64,000 nucleotides of DNA from Brevibacterium marinum (GTDB lineage Bacteria; Actinomycetota; Actinomycetes; Actinomycetales; Brevibacteriaceae): the NCBI RefSeq assembly GCF_011927955.1, contig NZ_JAATJN010000001.1, positions 3,844,001 through 3,908,000 of the forward strand, read 5' to 3'. This document shows positions 43,447 through 53,409 of the stretch, in pieces (the first letter of the stretch is position 1; each line of letters begins with the position of its first letter). The notes beneath the pieces were generated by a model. The model searched no databases and was not told the DNA's origin. It saw only the letters and a program-made list of their open reading frames with translations. Both the position numbers and the translations under genes were made by a program.

Positions 43447-44433
43447 TCAAGCGGTGACGGACAGGAGCACCCTCCGGTGCCGCAGCGGTGCCATGCCGAA
43501 ACGCGACCGATAGCTGCGCGAGAACTGCGCCTGGGATCTGAATCCCGAGCGAAAGGCCACTTCTGCCATGCCGATGCACGCTGATTCGGGATCGGAAAGC
43601 AGGCTCTGTGCACTCTCGAGTCGTGCCGCAAGCACTGCCTGCGGGACACTGTGTCCAACCTCTGCGAAGAGCCGGGAGAGGTGACGTTCGGACACGCCGA
43701 TGCGCCCGGCCAGCACTCCAGCGGAGAGATCCGGCTCCCGATGTCCGTCAGCGATAGCGTTCATCGCCTCGTGGAGATGGTCGCGTCCCTTGACTGTATC
43801 TGCAACCAGGCTCGTCACCAGGTCGAGGATTCTGTTTTCCGACGTCGACCCCGTGCATCCCCACCCGAATGCACTGTCGGCGAGTGCCACGAACTCGCGC
43901 GCGGCCGAGCTCAGAGTGGGGCTCAACTCCAGGTCGACGGCCACCGCATATCGGATCGAACGGAGACCAGTGAGCCCATTGAGGGTGTCCCTGGGCACGT
44001 GGATGACAAGTTCGTTGACACCCTGTGAGAGGTCACGCGAGAATCTGCTGTCCCCGTCGCACAGCATGAGGCGGCCCGGGCCGATATCAACGTTGCCGGA
44101 GTGATGGGAGAATGTGCTGTGCCCATCCAGAGGGACGTAGGCGACCAGTCCCGATACCGGGTGCGCGGCAATGTCCTCGGCCTCTCTGCGCACGGTGTGC
44201 GGACTGGCAAGCACTTTCGCCAAGCGGAGCTGTGGCCACTCCAGAGTGGCGGTCTCTGCACGAAGCCGACCAGGATCGTGCAGTTGAGTGCGCAGTCCGA
44301 TCAGAGAAGTGGCATGATGTCGTTCCCACGCCTCAACCTTCTGGCCCACGGGAACAGTATCCGTCGAGAACCGGGTCCTTGTTGGTGAAGAACCCGGCTG
44401 CAATTGGTTGCTGCCGGTGGCCGCCGTGGACAT
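43447..44433 (-). CDS. AraC/XylS-family regulator of the resorcinol cluster
   Basis: A 328-residue regulator. The N-terminal 190 residues form an AraC-ligand-like sensor domain (VAYVPLDGHSTFSHHSGNV, IGPGRLMLCDGDSRFS). The C-terminal 100 residues carry two helix-turn-helix motifs: LAGRIGVSERHLSRLFAEVG and MAEVAFRSGFRSQAQFSRSYRSRFGMAP. The ATG at 44433 starts MSTAATG; the frame extends upstream across the promoter. It is divergent from the hydroxylase operon and probably activates it in response to an aromatic compound. Confidence 0.9.
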   Translation of the reverse strand: MSTAATGSNQLQPGSSPTRTRFSTDTVPVGQKVEAWERHHATSLIGLRTQLHDPGRLRAETATLEWPQLRLAKVLASPHTVRREAEDIAAHPVSGLVAYVPLDGHSTFSHHSGNVDIGPGRLMLCDGDSRFSRDLSQGVNELVIHVPRDTLNGLTGLRSIRYAVAVDLELSPTLSSAAREFVALADSAFGWGCTGSTSENRILDLVTSLVADTVKGRDHLHEAMNAIADGHREPDLSAGVLAGRIGVSERHLSRLFAEVGHSVPQAVLAARLESAQSLLSDPESACIGMAEVAFRSGFRSQAQFSRSYRSRFGMAPLRHRRVLLSVTA

Positions 44434-44523
44434 GTCCCCATAGTAGCCGTCCGCAGGATCAGATGTCCCGGAGCCCGTTTTTGTCGGAATCCGCCATATC
44501 GTCCGCCCCACTCGCCCACACGC

Positions 44524-44539
44524 TGTGCTCCAGAGCACA
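44524..44539. promoter_or_regulatory. Crp/GlxR-shaped site upstream of the resorcinol operon
   Basis: TGTGCTCCAGAGCACA is a perfect inverted repeat (7-2-7) that keeps the TGTG-N8-CACA frame of Crp/GlxR sites; the inner A and T are changed to C and G. It lies 63-78 bases before the hydroxylase ATG in the divergent AraC/hydroxylase gap. Confidence 0.5.
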
Positions 44540-44601
44540 CTGGGTTCAGTTCCGGGCGTCACACGCCACGCAATGAAGCAAGGAAAGGTCGAGGTGCCGC
44601 A

Positions 44602-46440
44602 ATGGTCATCTTCAATGACGGGGTAGCAGAGACGCAGACCCCGAACTCCGAGGTCGTGGACACCGATGTCCTCATCGTGGGATCAGGACCTGCCGGGTCG
44701 TCAGCAGCCCTGTTCCTCTCGACCCTCGGCGTGGACAACATCATGATCACCAAGTACCGGTGGACGGCGAACACCCCGCGCGCCCACATCACCAATCAGC
44801 GGACCATGGAGATCTTCCGCGACGTCGGGATCGAGGCACAGGTGCTCGCGGAGGCGACACCGCACGAGATGATCGGCGACACCGTTTTCTGCACCTCGAT
44901 CGCCGGCGACGAGATCGGGCGCATCCTCGCTTGGGGCAACCATCCGTCTCGTCACGCTGACTACGAGCTTGCCTCACCCTCGCTCAACTGCGACATTCCT
45001 CAGACGTACCTCGAGCCGATCCTCGTGAAGAACGCGACGATGAGGGGGACGCAGACCGAGTTCTCCACCGAATACCTCTCCCACACCCAGGACGGAACCG
45101 GGGTGAGCGTGCGGGTCCTCCACCGAGTCACCGGCCGGGAGTACACGATTCGAGCCAAATACCTCATCGGTGCCGACGGCGCCCGGTCAAAGGTCGCCTC
45201 CGACATCGACCTGCCGATGGAAGGTGAGATGGACATCGCCGGATCGATGAACATCACCTTCAAAACGGATCTCACCAAATTCGTCGGTCATCGCCCCTCT
45301 GTCCTCTATTGGGTCGTCCAACCCGGATCGAACATCGGCGGCATCGGCGCGGGCCTGGTGAGAATGGTTCGCCCCTGGGACGAATGGCTCATTGTCTGGG
45401 GCTTCGACATCAGTCAGGGAGCGCCCGAAGTCACCGATGAGGATGCGCTTCAGGTCGTACGCAACCTCATCGGTGTCCCCGATCTCGAGGCGGAGATCAC
45501 CGGAGTCTCCCTCTGGGGCAATAACGAGCAATACGCTGCTCATCTGCACAACGGGCGAGTCTTCTGTGCCGGTGACGCCGTGCACAAACATCCGCCGTCG
45601 AACGGCCTCGGTTCGAACACCTCCATCCAGGATTCCTACAATCTCGCGTGGAAGATCGCCTCCGTGCTCAGGGGGCAGGCAGGGCCGGATCTGCTGGAGA
45701 CATACAGCACAGAACGCGCACCCGTGGCCAAACAGATCGTCACTCGGGCCAATCAGTCAGGCCGGGAGTTCGGAGCACTTTTCGATGCGCTCGGTCTCAA
45801 GCCGGGACAGTCGGCGGAGGAGATGAACTCAGCCATCGCCTCGAGGAAGGAGCGCACCCCGGAAGGAGCTCGCACCCGGACCAAGGTGCGTGAAGCGATG
45901 GAGCTGAAGAACTACGAATTCAACGCCCACGGGGTCGAACTCGGCCAACGCTACGCCTCCACCGCTGTCGTGCCAGACGGTCGTGAACCCACGTCGAACC
46001 CTCGTGATCCCGAACTCTACTACCAGGCCTGCACGGATCCCGGGGTGCGACTGCCTCACGCCTGGGTAGGCAATTGGAAGGAGAAGCACTCGACCCACGA
46101 CCTTGCTCCGTACGCGCGTTTCACCGTTCTCACGGGCACCACGGGTGCCGCCTGGGAACAGGCCGCCGCGGATGCCTCGCAGCGACTCGGAGTGGAGATC
46201 GGGACCGTGGTCATCGGACCCGACAGAGAGATGACGGATCTCTACTTCGACTGGGACCGTCTGCGCGGCTGCGCTGAGGACGGGGCGATCCTCGTCCGCC
46301 CCGATAAACACATCGCATGGAGAGCGGACTGTCTGCCCGCGAACCCCGCGGAACAGCTGGTCACGGCTGTTTCCGCGCTGCTGTCGCGCCAGTCAGACAC
46401 GGCAGCTACATCCACAACTGCAGTGAAGGAGCACGCATGA
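44602..46440 (+). CDS. FAD-dependent aromatic hydroxylase (resorcinol/phenol type)
   Basis: A 612-residue group A flavin monooxygenase of the PheA/TfdB family. FAD motifs: GSGPAGSS (27-34), DG motif LIGADGARSKV, and GD motif VFCAGDAVHKHPPSNGLGSN. A thioredoxin-like C-terminal domain follows, typical of phenol hydroxylases. With the two downstream enzymes the natural substrate is predicted to be resorcinol (or another route to hydroxyquinol). The ATG at 44602 is the proper N-terminus (MVIFNDGV); the frame upstream is non-coding. The stop overlaps the maleylacetate reductase start by four bases. Confidence 0.9.
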   Translation: MVIFNDGVAETQTPNSEVVDTDVLIVGSGPAGSSAALFLSTLGVDNIMITKYRWTANTPRAHITNQRTMEIFRDVGIEAQVLAEATPHEMIGDTVFCTSIAGDEIGRILAWGNHPSRHADYELASPSLNCDIPQTYLEPILVKNATMRGTQTEFSTEYLSHTQDGTGVSVRVLHRVTGREYTIRAKYLIGADGARSKVASDIDLPMEGEMDIAGSMNITFKTDLTKFVGHRPSVLYWVVQPGSNIGGIGAGLVRMVRPWDEWLIVWGFDISQGAPEVTDEDALQVVRNLIGVPDLEAEITGVSLWGNNEQYAAHLHNGRVFCAGDAVHKHPPSNGLGSNTSIQDSYNLAWKIASVLRGQAGPDLLETYSTERAPVAKQIVTRANQSGREFGALFDALGLKPGQSAEEMNSAIASRKERTPEGARTRTKVREAMELKNYEFNAHGVELGQRYASTAVVPDGREPTSNPRDPELYYQACTDPGVRLPHAWVGNWKEKHSTHDLAPYARFTVLTGTTGAAWEQAAADASQRLGVEIGTVVIGPDREMTDLYFDWDRLRGCAEDGAILVRPDKHIAWRADCLPANPAEQLVTAVSALLSRQSDTAATSTTAVKEHA

Positions 46441-47543
46441 GTCTCGATTTTGCCCACATCACTCTCGGCCAACGGGTCCTCTTCGGATCAGGCCGGGCCG
46501 CGGAGCACCTGGTGTCAGAAGTTGATCGTCTCGACGCCTCGAAGCCGTTAGTCGTTGCCTCGGGGTCGGCTGAAGGGAAGGCCACGCGGATCACCTCCGA
46601 TCTTGAAATCGCACTGTGGTGGTCCGAGGTCGTCATGCACGTTCCCGCCGAGGTCGCCGACCGTGCCGTGGACGCGTCCGTTGAGCATGCGGTGGATCTG
46701 GTGATCAGTGTCGGCGGAGGGTCCGCCACCGGGCTCGCCAAGGCGATCGCGCTGGCCACCGGTATCCCGATCATCGCCGTGCCCACCACGTTCTCCGGCT
46801 CCGAGGCCACGAACGTCTGGGGACGCACCGAAAACGCCCGCAAGAGAACGGGAGTCGACGAGCGCGTGCTGCCCGTCAGCGTCGTCTACGACGCCGACCT
46901 GCTGACCGATCTGCCCTCTGAGCTTGCGATCTCCTCCGGAATGAACGCGCTCGCCCATTGTGTGGATTCGCTCTGGGCGCCCAAAGCAGATCCGATCAAC
47001 CAGGCCCTTGCCATCGAAGCGGTCCGCGTCCTCGGCCACGGCCTGCCCGCCATTCGCACAGGTCAGGCAGGCGGACTCGAGCATGCACTCTACGGCGCGT
47101 ATCTGGCAGCGGTGGCATTCGCCTCGGCGGGTTCGGGCATGCACCACAAGATCGCGCACGTGCTCGGGGGCACCTTCAACCTTCCCCACGCACAGACCCA
47201 CGCGACGATTCTGCCCTATGTCCTCGCGTTCAACGCCCCCGCCGCTCCGGAGGCCGAAGCGCGGATGGCCGGCGCGTTCGGCACGGCCTCGGCGGCGGAA
47301 GGCCTGGAGAATCTGCGATCGACGGTCGGGGCGCCCACGGCGCTGAACGAGATCGGGTTCACAGAGGACGGTATCCCCGAGGCCGTGAAACTGTCATTGG
47401 CCACAATCCCGGAGAACAACCCCCGCCCTGCTACTGAAGAAGGGATCACCGCTCTGCTCACCGCAGCTCTGCGCGGCACAGATCCTGCTGCCCTCAGCCT
47501 CCCCGACATCGGCACCACGGGCGCCGAACCCTCGAAAGGATGA
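46437..47543 (+). CDS. Maleylacetate reductase
   Basis: A 368-residue iron-type alcohol dehydrogenase-fold enzyme that reduces maleylacetate to 3-oxoadipate with NAD(P)H. The nucleotide motif [17 protein letters not shown] (about residues 90-107) and the metal-site helices [14 protein letters not shown] and [14 protein letters not shown] (two His) are present. It sits between the hydroxylase and the intradiol dioxygenase with four-base overlaps on both sides. Confidence 0.94.
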   Translation: MSLDFAHITLGQRVLFGSGRAAEHLVSEVDRLDASKPLVVASGSAEGKATRITSDLEIALWWSEVVMHVPAEVADRAVDASVEHAVDLVISVGGGSATGLAKAIALATGIPIIAVPTTFSGSEATNVWGRTENARKRTGVDERVLPVSVVYDADLLTDLPSELAISSGMNALAHCVDSLWAPKADPINQALAIEAVRVLGHGLPAIRTGQAGGLEHALYGAYLAAVAFASAGSGMHHKIAHVLGGTFNLPHAQTHATILPYVLAFNAPAAPEAEARMAGAFGTASAAEGLENLRSTVGAPTALNEIGFTEDGIPEAVKLSLATIPENNPRPATEEGITALLTAALRGTDPAALSLPDIGTTGAEPSKG

Positions 47544-48457
47544 CGAACATGTCGACCGAACCCACTGCCGCGAGCGCTGCCGAACTCACCCCGGAAGAGG
47601 TGGAGAGCCGCCTCACCGCCGCTGTCGCCGGCTCTTTCGACAGCTGCAGCGACGACCGCCTCAGACAACTGCTCCAGTCCCTGGTCACACATCTGCACGG
47701 CTTCATCCGCGATGTCCGACTCACCGAAGCGGAATGGAGTGCCGCGATCGAGTTCCTCACTCGGGTCGGGGACATCACCGATGACAAGAGACAGGAATTC
47801 ATTCTCCTCTCCGATGTCCTCGGTGCCTCGATGCAGACGATCAATGTAAGCAACAGACCCTTCAAAGACGCCACCGAGGCCACAGTGTTCGGTCCCTTCT
47901 TCGTCGACGACGCTCCGCCCATCGAGAACGGAGGCGACATCGCCGGAGGTGGGACGGGGCAGGCCTGCTGGGTCGAAGGAGTCGTCCGCGACACCGACGG
48001 AGCGCCCATCCCGGATGCACGGATCGAAGTGTGGGAAGCCGATGAGGAGGGCCTCTACGACGTCCAGCACGAGGACGAACAGGTCTACGGTCGCGCACAT
48101 CTCTATTCGGAGAAGGACGGGGCCTTCCGGTTCTGGGCGCTCACACCGACCCCGTACCCGATTCCCGATGACGGACCGGTGGGGAAGATGCTCGAGGCGA
48201 CCGGGCGCTCGCCCATGCGCGCCAGCCATCTCCACTTCATGGTGTCCGCACCGCAGATGCGGACTCTGGTCACCCACATCTTCGTCGAAGGCGATGAGCT
48301 GTTGAAGACCGATACGGTCTTCGGCGTCAAAGAATCGCTGATCAAGAAGTTCGAGCAGCAGCCGTCGGGCACTCCGGCACCCGACGGACGCGATCTTGGC
48401 GACGAGACCTGGGCGCGAGCCCGATTCGACATCGTGCTCGCCCCCGAAGGAGTGTGA
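47540..48457 (+). CDS. Hydroxyquinol 1,2-dioxygenase
   Basis: A 305-residue intradiol dioxygenase that opens hydroxyquinol to maleylacetate. An N-terminal helical dimer domain ([29 protein letters not shown]) precedes the iron domain. Fe(III) ligands are visible: Tyr in EGLYDVQ, Tyr in TPTPYPIP, and two His in ASHLHFMV. The length and the [10 protein letters not shown] segment place it with hydroxyquinol rather than catechol enzymes. It is the last gene of the operon; a 20-bp hairpin follows. Confidence 0.93.
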   Translation: MTNMSTEPTAASAAELTPEEVESRLTAAVAGSFDSCSDDRLRQLLQSLVTHLHGFIRDVRLTEAEWSAAIEFLTRVGDITDDKRQEFILLSDVLGASMQTINVSNRPFKDATEATVFGPFFVDDAPPIENGGDIAGGGTGQACWVEGVVRDTDGAPIPDARIEVWEADEEGLYDVQHEDEQVYGRAHLYSEKDGAFRFWALTPTPYPIPDDGPVGKMLEATGRSPMRASHLHFMVSAPQMRTLVTHIFVEGDELLKTDTVFGVKESLIKKFEQQPSGTPAPDGRDLGDETWARARFDIVLAPEGV

Positions 48458-48506
48458 GCCGAGCTCGGAGCCAGTCGGGCTCGGTGCGTTTCGGATGTGC
48501 GCAGAC

Positions 48507-48552
48507 GAGAGGCCCGGGTCGAAGGAACGCTGTCCTTCGACCCGGGCCTCTC
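48507..48552. terminator. Long perfect hairpin between the resorcinol operon and the Hsp100 gene
   Basis: A 20-bp perfect stem (48507-48526 with 48533-48552) and six-base loop, 50 bases beyond the dioxygenase stop and 40 beyond the stop of the converging Hsp100 gene, so it can serve both. Confidence 0.92.
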
Positions 48553-48592
48553 AGCCGTTCGGGTTCAGTCGCGGCGTGACTGGCCCCTCGCC

Positions 48593-51145
48593 TCAGGCGG
48601 CCACGGGAACCTCGGGTGACCCCGCGCTCACGCGCAGCTGCCCGTCGCTGACCGTGGCGCTGACGGTTCCACCTTCGGACACCGCCTCGTCGACGAGGAG
48701 GTCCGCGATGCGGTCGTCGAGTTCGCGCTGGATCACGCGACGCAGCGGACGGGCACCGAACTCGGGTTCGTACCCGGTGTCGGACAGCCACTCCACGGCG
48801 TCCTCGGAGACCGTGAGGCCGATGTCCTGACGTGCCAGACGCTGCACCGACTGCTCCAGCTGGAGACGGACGATGACGCGCAGCTGCTCACGGTCGAGCC
48901 GGGAGAACATCACGGTCTCGTCGATCCGGTTGAGGAACTCCGGACGCATGACCTCCTTGAGCTTGCCCATCACCTTCGCGCGCAGGTCCTTCTCGGTGAC
49001 CTTCGCGTCGGAGGAGCTGAAGCCCAGCGGCGTGCTGCCGGCCATGAATTCCGAGCCCAGGTTGCTCGTCATGATGATGACGGTGTTCCGGAAGTCGACG
49101 GTCCGGCCCTGACCGTCGGTCAGGCGACCGTCGTCGAGGACCTGGAGCAGCAGATTGAACGCATCCGCGTGGGCCTTCTCGACCTCGTCGAGGAGGATCA
49201 CCGAGTACGGGCGACGACGGACCTGTTCGGTCAGCTGTCCGGCCTCGTCGTAGCCGACATAGCCGGGAGGCGAGCCCACCAGGCGTGAGACGGTGTGACG
49301 TTCCCCGAATTCGCTCATATCGAATCGGATCATCGCCGATTCGTCATCGAACAGGGTCGCCGCCAACGACTTGGCCAGCTCCGTCTTGCCCACGCCCGTG
49401 GGGCCGAGGAAGAGGAAGCTGCCGATCGGACGGTTCGGGTCTCCCATGCCCATCTGTGAGCGGCGAACGGCCTTCGACACTGCGTTCACAGCATCGTCCT
49501 GGCCGATGACACGACCGTGGAGGGTCTCCTCGAGCCTGGCCAGCTTCGCCTTCTGACCCTGGGTCATGCTCGCAGCGGGGATTCCGGTGGCCCGGGATAC
49601 GACCTGTGCGATCTCGTCGGAGTCCACGACGGTGGTCGTGCCACTGTGATCGGCCTGCGGAGCCGAGGCGTCCGGGTCTTCGGCCGCCTTGAGCTTCTCG
49701 CCCAGATCCACGATCTCGTCACGGATCTGACCGGCACGCTCGTAATTCTCTTCGCCGATGGCAGTGGACTTGGCGGTCTCGAGTCTGCTGATCTCGCCGC
49801 GCAGAGTCTCGGCATCGATCTTGGGCCCGCGGCGCAGGGACAGTCGGGACCCCGCCTGATCGATGAGGTCGATCGCTTTGTCCGGCAGGAACCGCTCGTT
49901 GATGTAGCGGTCGGAGAGCTCCACCGCCGCGCGGATCGCCTCCGGCGTGTAGGTGACATTGTGGTGTTCGGCGTAGCGGTCCTTGAGCCCGTCGAGAATC
50001 GCGACGGCATCCTCGATGTTCGGCTCCCCGATCCGGACCGGCTGGAACCGACGCTCGAGGGCCGAATCCTTCTCGATCGTGCGGTATTCCTTGAGCGTGG
50101 TCGCACCCAGCAGGTGCAGATCTCCCCTGGCGAGTCTGGGCTTGAGGATGTTGCCGGCGTCCATCGAGTTGGATTCGCCGTTGCCGCCCGCACCCACGAG
50201 GGTGTGGAGCTCGTCGACGAAGACGATCATGTTGCCGTCCTCGGCGATCTCGTCGAGGGCACCGGTCAGGCGCTCCTCGAAGTCACCGCGATAGCGAGTG
50301 CCGGCGAGCATGCCGGGCAGGTCGAGGGCGATGACGCGCTTGCCGGACAGCTGGGCCGGGATGTCACCCGTGTGGATGGCCTGGGCCAGCCCCTCTGCGA
50401 TCGCAGTCTTGCCGACACCGGCCTCGCCGAGGAGAACCGGGTTGTTCTTGGTGCGGCGGGCGAGGATCTCGATGGTCTCCTCGATCTCCTGGCCACGTCC
50501 GATGACGGGGTCGAGTTCGCCGTCGGCGGCCAGTGCCGTGAGGTCGGTGGAGAACCTCTCCAGCATGGTCTCTTCCGAGTGACCCGCACCGGTGCCGCCC
50601 TGCGGATCGCCCGCCTCGGCGGCTTCGGCTCCGGCCTGGAGCCTCTCCTGTGTCACACCTGCTTGGGCGAGGATGCGACCGGCAGGCATCTCATGGTTGA
50701 GCACGAACGCGAAGAACAGGTGTTCGGGATCGACGTAGGTCGAGCCGAACGCCCGGGCCACCTGATAGGCGTCGAGCAGCGCGCGCTGGCCGGAACCGGT
50801 CAGTGTCAGCGCTCCTTCCGACTTCGTGTCGCTGGATGCGGGCAACCGCTGCTCCACGGCGTGGGCGACCTGCTGCGGGTCGGCACCCGCCTGCCGGATC
50901 GCCGAGACACCGGGTTCGGTCTCCGCCATGGTGCGCAGGATGTGGAGCGCATCGACCTCCGACTGACCATGCTCTCTGGCATAGTCCGCCGCCTTGTCGA
51001 TGACCTCGTGACTGCGCTTGCTCAGCAGTTTGTTGATGTCGACGCTGCGCCCCTGGCGGGAGCCCTGCTGTCCCTGCAGAAAACGTGCGAGGAACTCGTC
51101 GAAGGAATCTCCGCCAGAACCGGCGGGTCCGAAGAACGTGGCCAA
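48593..51145 (-). CDS. Hsp100 Clp ATPase, ClpC-like, with short middle domain
   Basis: An 850-residue AAA+ unfoldase. Two Walker A motifs (GEAGVGKTA and GPTGVGKTE) define two ATPase rings. The middle segment is short and contains a UVR-like EENYERAGQIRDEIVDLGEKL, unlike the long coiled coil of ClpB. An LGF tripeptide in the second ring (GSTPLGFSSSD) corresponds to the ClpP-docking loop, so delivery to ClpP is plausible. The N-terminal 35 residues differ from classical ClpC. The start is a TTG (51145) behind AGGAGG. A HAIR element directly upstream predicts HspR control. Confidence 0.9.
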   Translation of the reverse strand: MATFFGPAGSGGDSFDEFLARFLQGQQGSRQGRSVDINKLLSKRSHEVIDKAADYAREHGQSEVDALHILRTMAETEPGVSAIRQAGADPQQVAHAVEQRLPASSDTKSEGALTLTGSGQRALLDAYQVARAFGSTYVDPEHLFFAFVLNHEMPAGRILAQAGVTQERLQAGAEAAEAGDPQGGTGAGHSEETMLERFSTDLTALAADGELDPVIGRGQEIEETIEILARRTKNNPVLLGEAGVGKTAIAEGLAQAIHTGDIPAQLSGKRVIALDLPGMLAGTRYRGDFEERLTGALDEIAEDGNMIVFVDELHTLVGAGGNGESNSMDAGNILKPRLARGDLHLLGATTLKEYRTIEKDSALERRFQPVRIGEPNIEDAVAILDGLKDRYAEHHNVTYTPEAIRAAVELSDRYINERFLPDKAIDLIDQAGSRLSLRRGPKIDAETLRGEISRLETAKSTAIGEENYERAGQIRDEIVDLGEKLKAAEDPDASAPQADHSGTTTVVDSDEIAQVVSRATGIPAASMTQGQKAKLARLEETLHGRVIGQDDAVNAVSKAVRRSQMGMGDPNRPIGSFLFLGPTGVGKTELAKSLAATLFDDESAMIRFDMSEFGERHTVSRLVGSPPGYVGYDEAGQLTEQVRRRPYSVILLDEVEKAHADAFNLLLQVLDDGRLTDGQGRTVDFRNTVIIMTSNLGSEFMAGSTPLGFSSSDAKVTEKDLRAKVMGKLKEVMRPEFLNRIDETVMFSRLDREQLRVIVRLQLEQSVQRLARQDIGLTVSEDAVEWLSDTGYEPEFGARPLRRVIQRELDDRIADLLVDEAVSEGGTVSATVSDGQLRVSAGSPEVPVAA

Positions 51146-51162
51146 TCCGACCTCCTATGAAA

Positions 51163-51183
51163 GTTGAGCCTGTATGACTCAAT
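51163..51183 (-). promoter_or_regulatory. HAIR element (HspR operator)
   Basis: GTTGAG-N8-ACTCAAT keeps the spacing and inner halves of the HAIR consensus CTTGAGT-N7-ACTCAAG, differing at the two outermost bases and one inner base. It ends 18 bases before the Hsp100 start, where a bound repressor would cover the transcription start region. Confidence 0.75.
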
Positions 51184-51233
51184 CAACGACAGCGGCCGGA
51201 GACTTATTCCCGACAGGTTCTGTGATCTGGCTG

Positions 51234-52082
<849 letters not shown>

Positions 52083-52163
52083 TCAGCACCGTGCCCTCAT
52101 GAACACAGCACGCCATGAACACAGCACCACCGGCCGAAACCGATTCCTCGTCCGGGTGCCGCT

Positions 52164-52832
52164 TCAGAATTCGAGGACTCCGCCGGGACCGCGCAGGCGG
52201 GCGTGGAGTCGATGATCGGTTCCGTCGACGGCCTGGGCATCCTCGGCGCCCAACACAGCGAGGACACGACGGGTCGCCGCGGCGTCCGGGGATTCGATGG
52301 AGAACTCTTCCAGCTCCACCGACGGCAGCCCCGCTTCGGCGGGGTGGCTCGACTCACCCCAGTCGATGAGGAAGGGCTGCGTGCCCTTGTCCGGCAACGG
52401 GGACCGAGACGTCAGGCGCCACTCCAGCAGCGTGCCGTCGGCGGTCTCCCGCGACATGTCGCGCACCTCGCCGAAGTCGACGCCTTCGGTGTTGGCTCCG
52501 GCGACCTTGGCGAGGAAGGCATGCGGATGAATCGCCCAGGTCTGCAGGGTCAGCCCCTCGGCCAGGTGCGCGTCGAGCGGCAGCGTGCCGTCGGCGGGGG
52601 CTTCCTGCTGCGGGTCGGGGCCGAGTATCTCGAGGTAGGTGTGGGCGCCCGCGGGCCAGCCCGCCGGGGCCAGACCGACGAGGCAGTTCGCCGTTCCGCG
52701 GCCCGGGTGTCGGCCGCCGGCGACGGCCCGGACCCCGGTGAGACGCTCAAATTCGGCGACCCCGGCTTCGAGCTCGGGCACCGTGATGATGAGGTGGTCA
52801 AGATTGGCGGGAATCGTGCTCAGATCGTCCAT
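52164..52832 (-). CDS. VOC-superfamily (glyoxalase-like) protein
   Basis: A 222-residue protein of the glyoxalase-like 3 type. It starts NLDHLIITVPELEAGVAEFERLTG, with a metal-type His, followed by GGRHPGRGTANCLVGL and the second module ending ARLRGPGGVLEF. The substrate is unknown. A decayed paralogue lies directly upstream on the same strand and overlaps its start, so the two arose by tandem duplication. Confidence 0.87.
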   Translation of the reverse strand: MDDLSTIPANLDHLIITVPELEAGVAEFERLTGVRAVAGGRHPGRGTANCLVGLAPAGWPAGAHTYLEILGPDPQQEAPADGTLPLDAHLAEGLTLQTWAIHPHAFLAKVAGANTEGVDFGEVRDMSRETADGTLLEWRLTSRSPLPDKGTQPFLIDWGESSHPAEAGLPSVELEEFSIESPDAAATRRVLAVLGAEDAQAVDGTDHRLHARLRGPGGVLEF

Positions 52833-53211
52833 GATCCACCGGGACCTTTCACTGTGGCGTGCAGGGATTCTGTGTCTCCTGCCTCAACCTCGATAGTAGC
52901 CCCCAAGGATCGCAGAACTCCAGACGTTGTGTCCACATCCGGCCTCGTGGCCCAGAACCGCTCGAGCCGGACAGTGGACATCGCCTGTCGCGCCGGGTGA
53001 GGAGAGTCCTGCCAATCGATGAGGAATGGCTGGACTCCACCCAGCACCAACGGCGTCCGACGCGTCAGTCGCCATTCGAGAAGTTCCCCAGCCCAGGATG
53101 TGCGCCCCCGGGAACGGGTCGCACAGCAAGCAAGGCACGAGATTGCTCAACACATTCAGCGAGATCGGGAACGGCAATGACGAGATGGTCGAAGCCCGAG
53201 GGCAGCAACAT
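52820..53211 (-). pseudogene. Decayed VOC paralogue with internal deletion and frameshift
   Basis: From an ATG at 53211 the frame reads GFDHLVIAVPDLAECVEQSR and VRPVPGGAHPGLGN, matching residues about 10-50 of the adjacent VOC gene, and then stops. In another frame the sequence resumes at once with LLEWRLTRRTPL and QPFLIDWQDSPHPARQ, matching that gene's residues about 140 onward to the ending VKGPGGSW at 52820. About 90 codons of the middle are missing at the junction (near 53080). The product cannot be functional. Confidence 0.85.
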
Positions 53212-53409
53212 GACTCAATGTTGAGCGACCGGATTGACTGAATGCATGCCGGTGAGATTAACTCGAAGCATGCAGACACACCCAGGGGTCCGAATGCTGT
53301 GGCGCCGACTCCACCTCGACCTCAATATCGTGACAAGCTCCAATTGTTGAGCTATATCAGCGTTTGACTCATCCGACCTCGGCTTCATCTGCACAAAGGA
53401 CCACATTCC

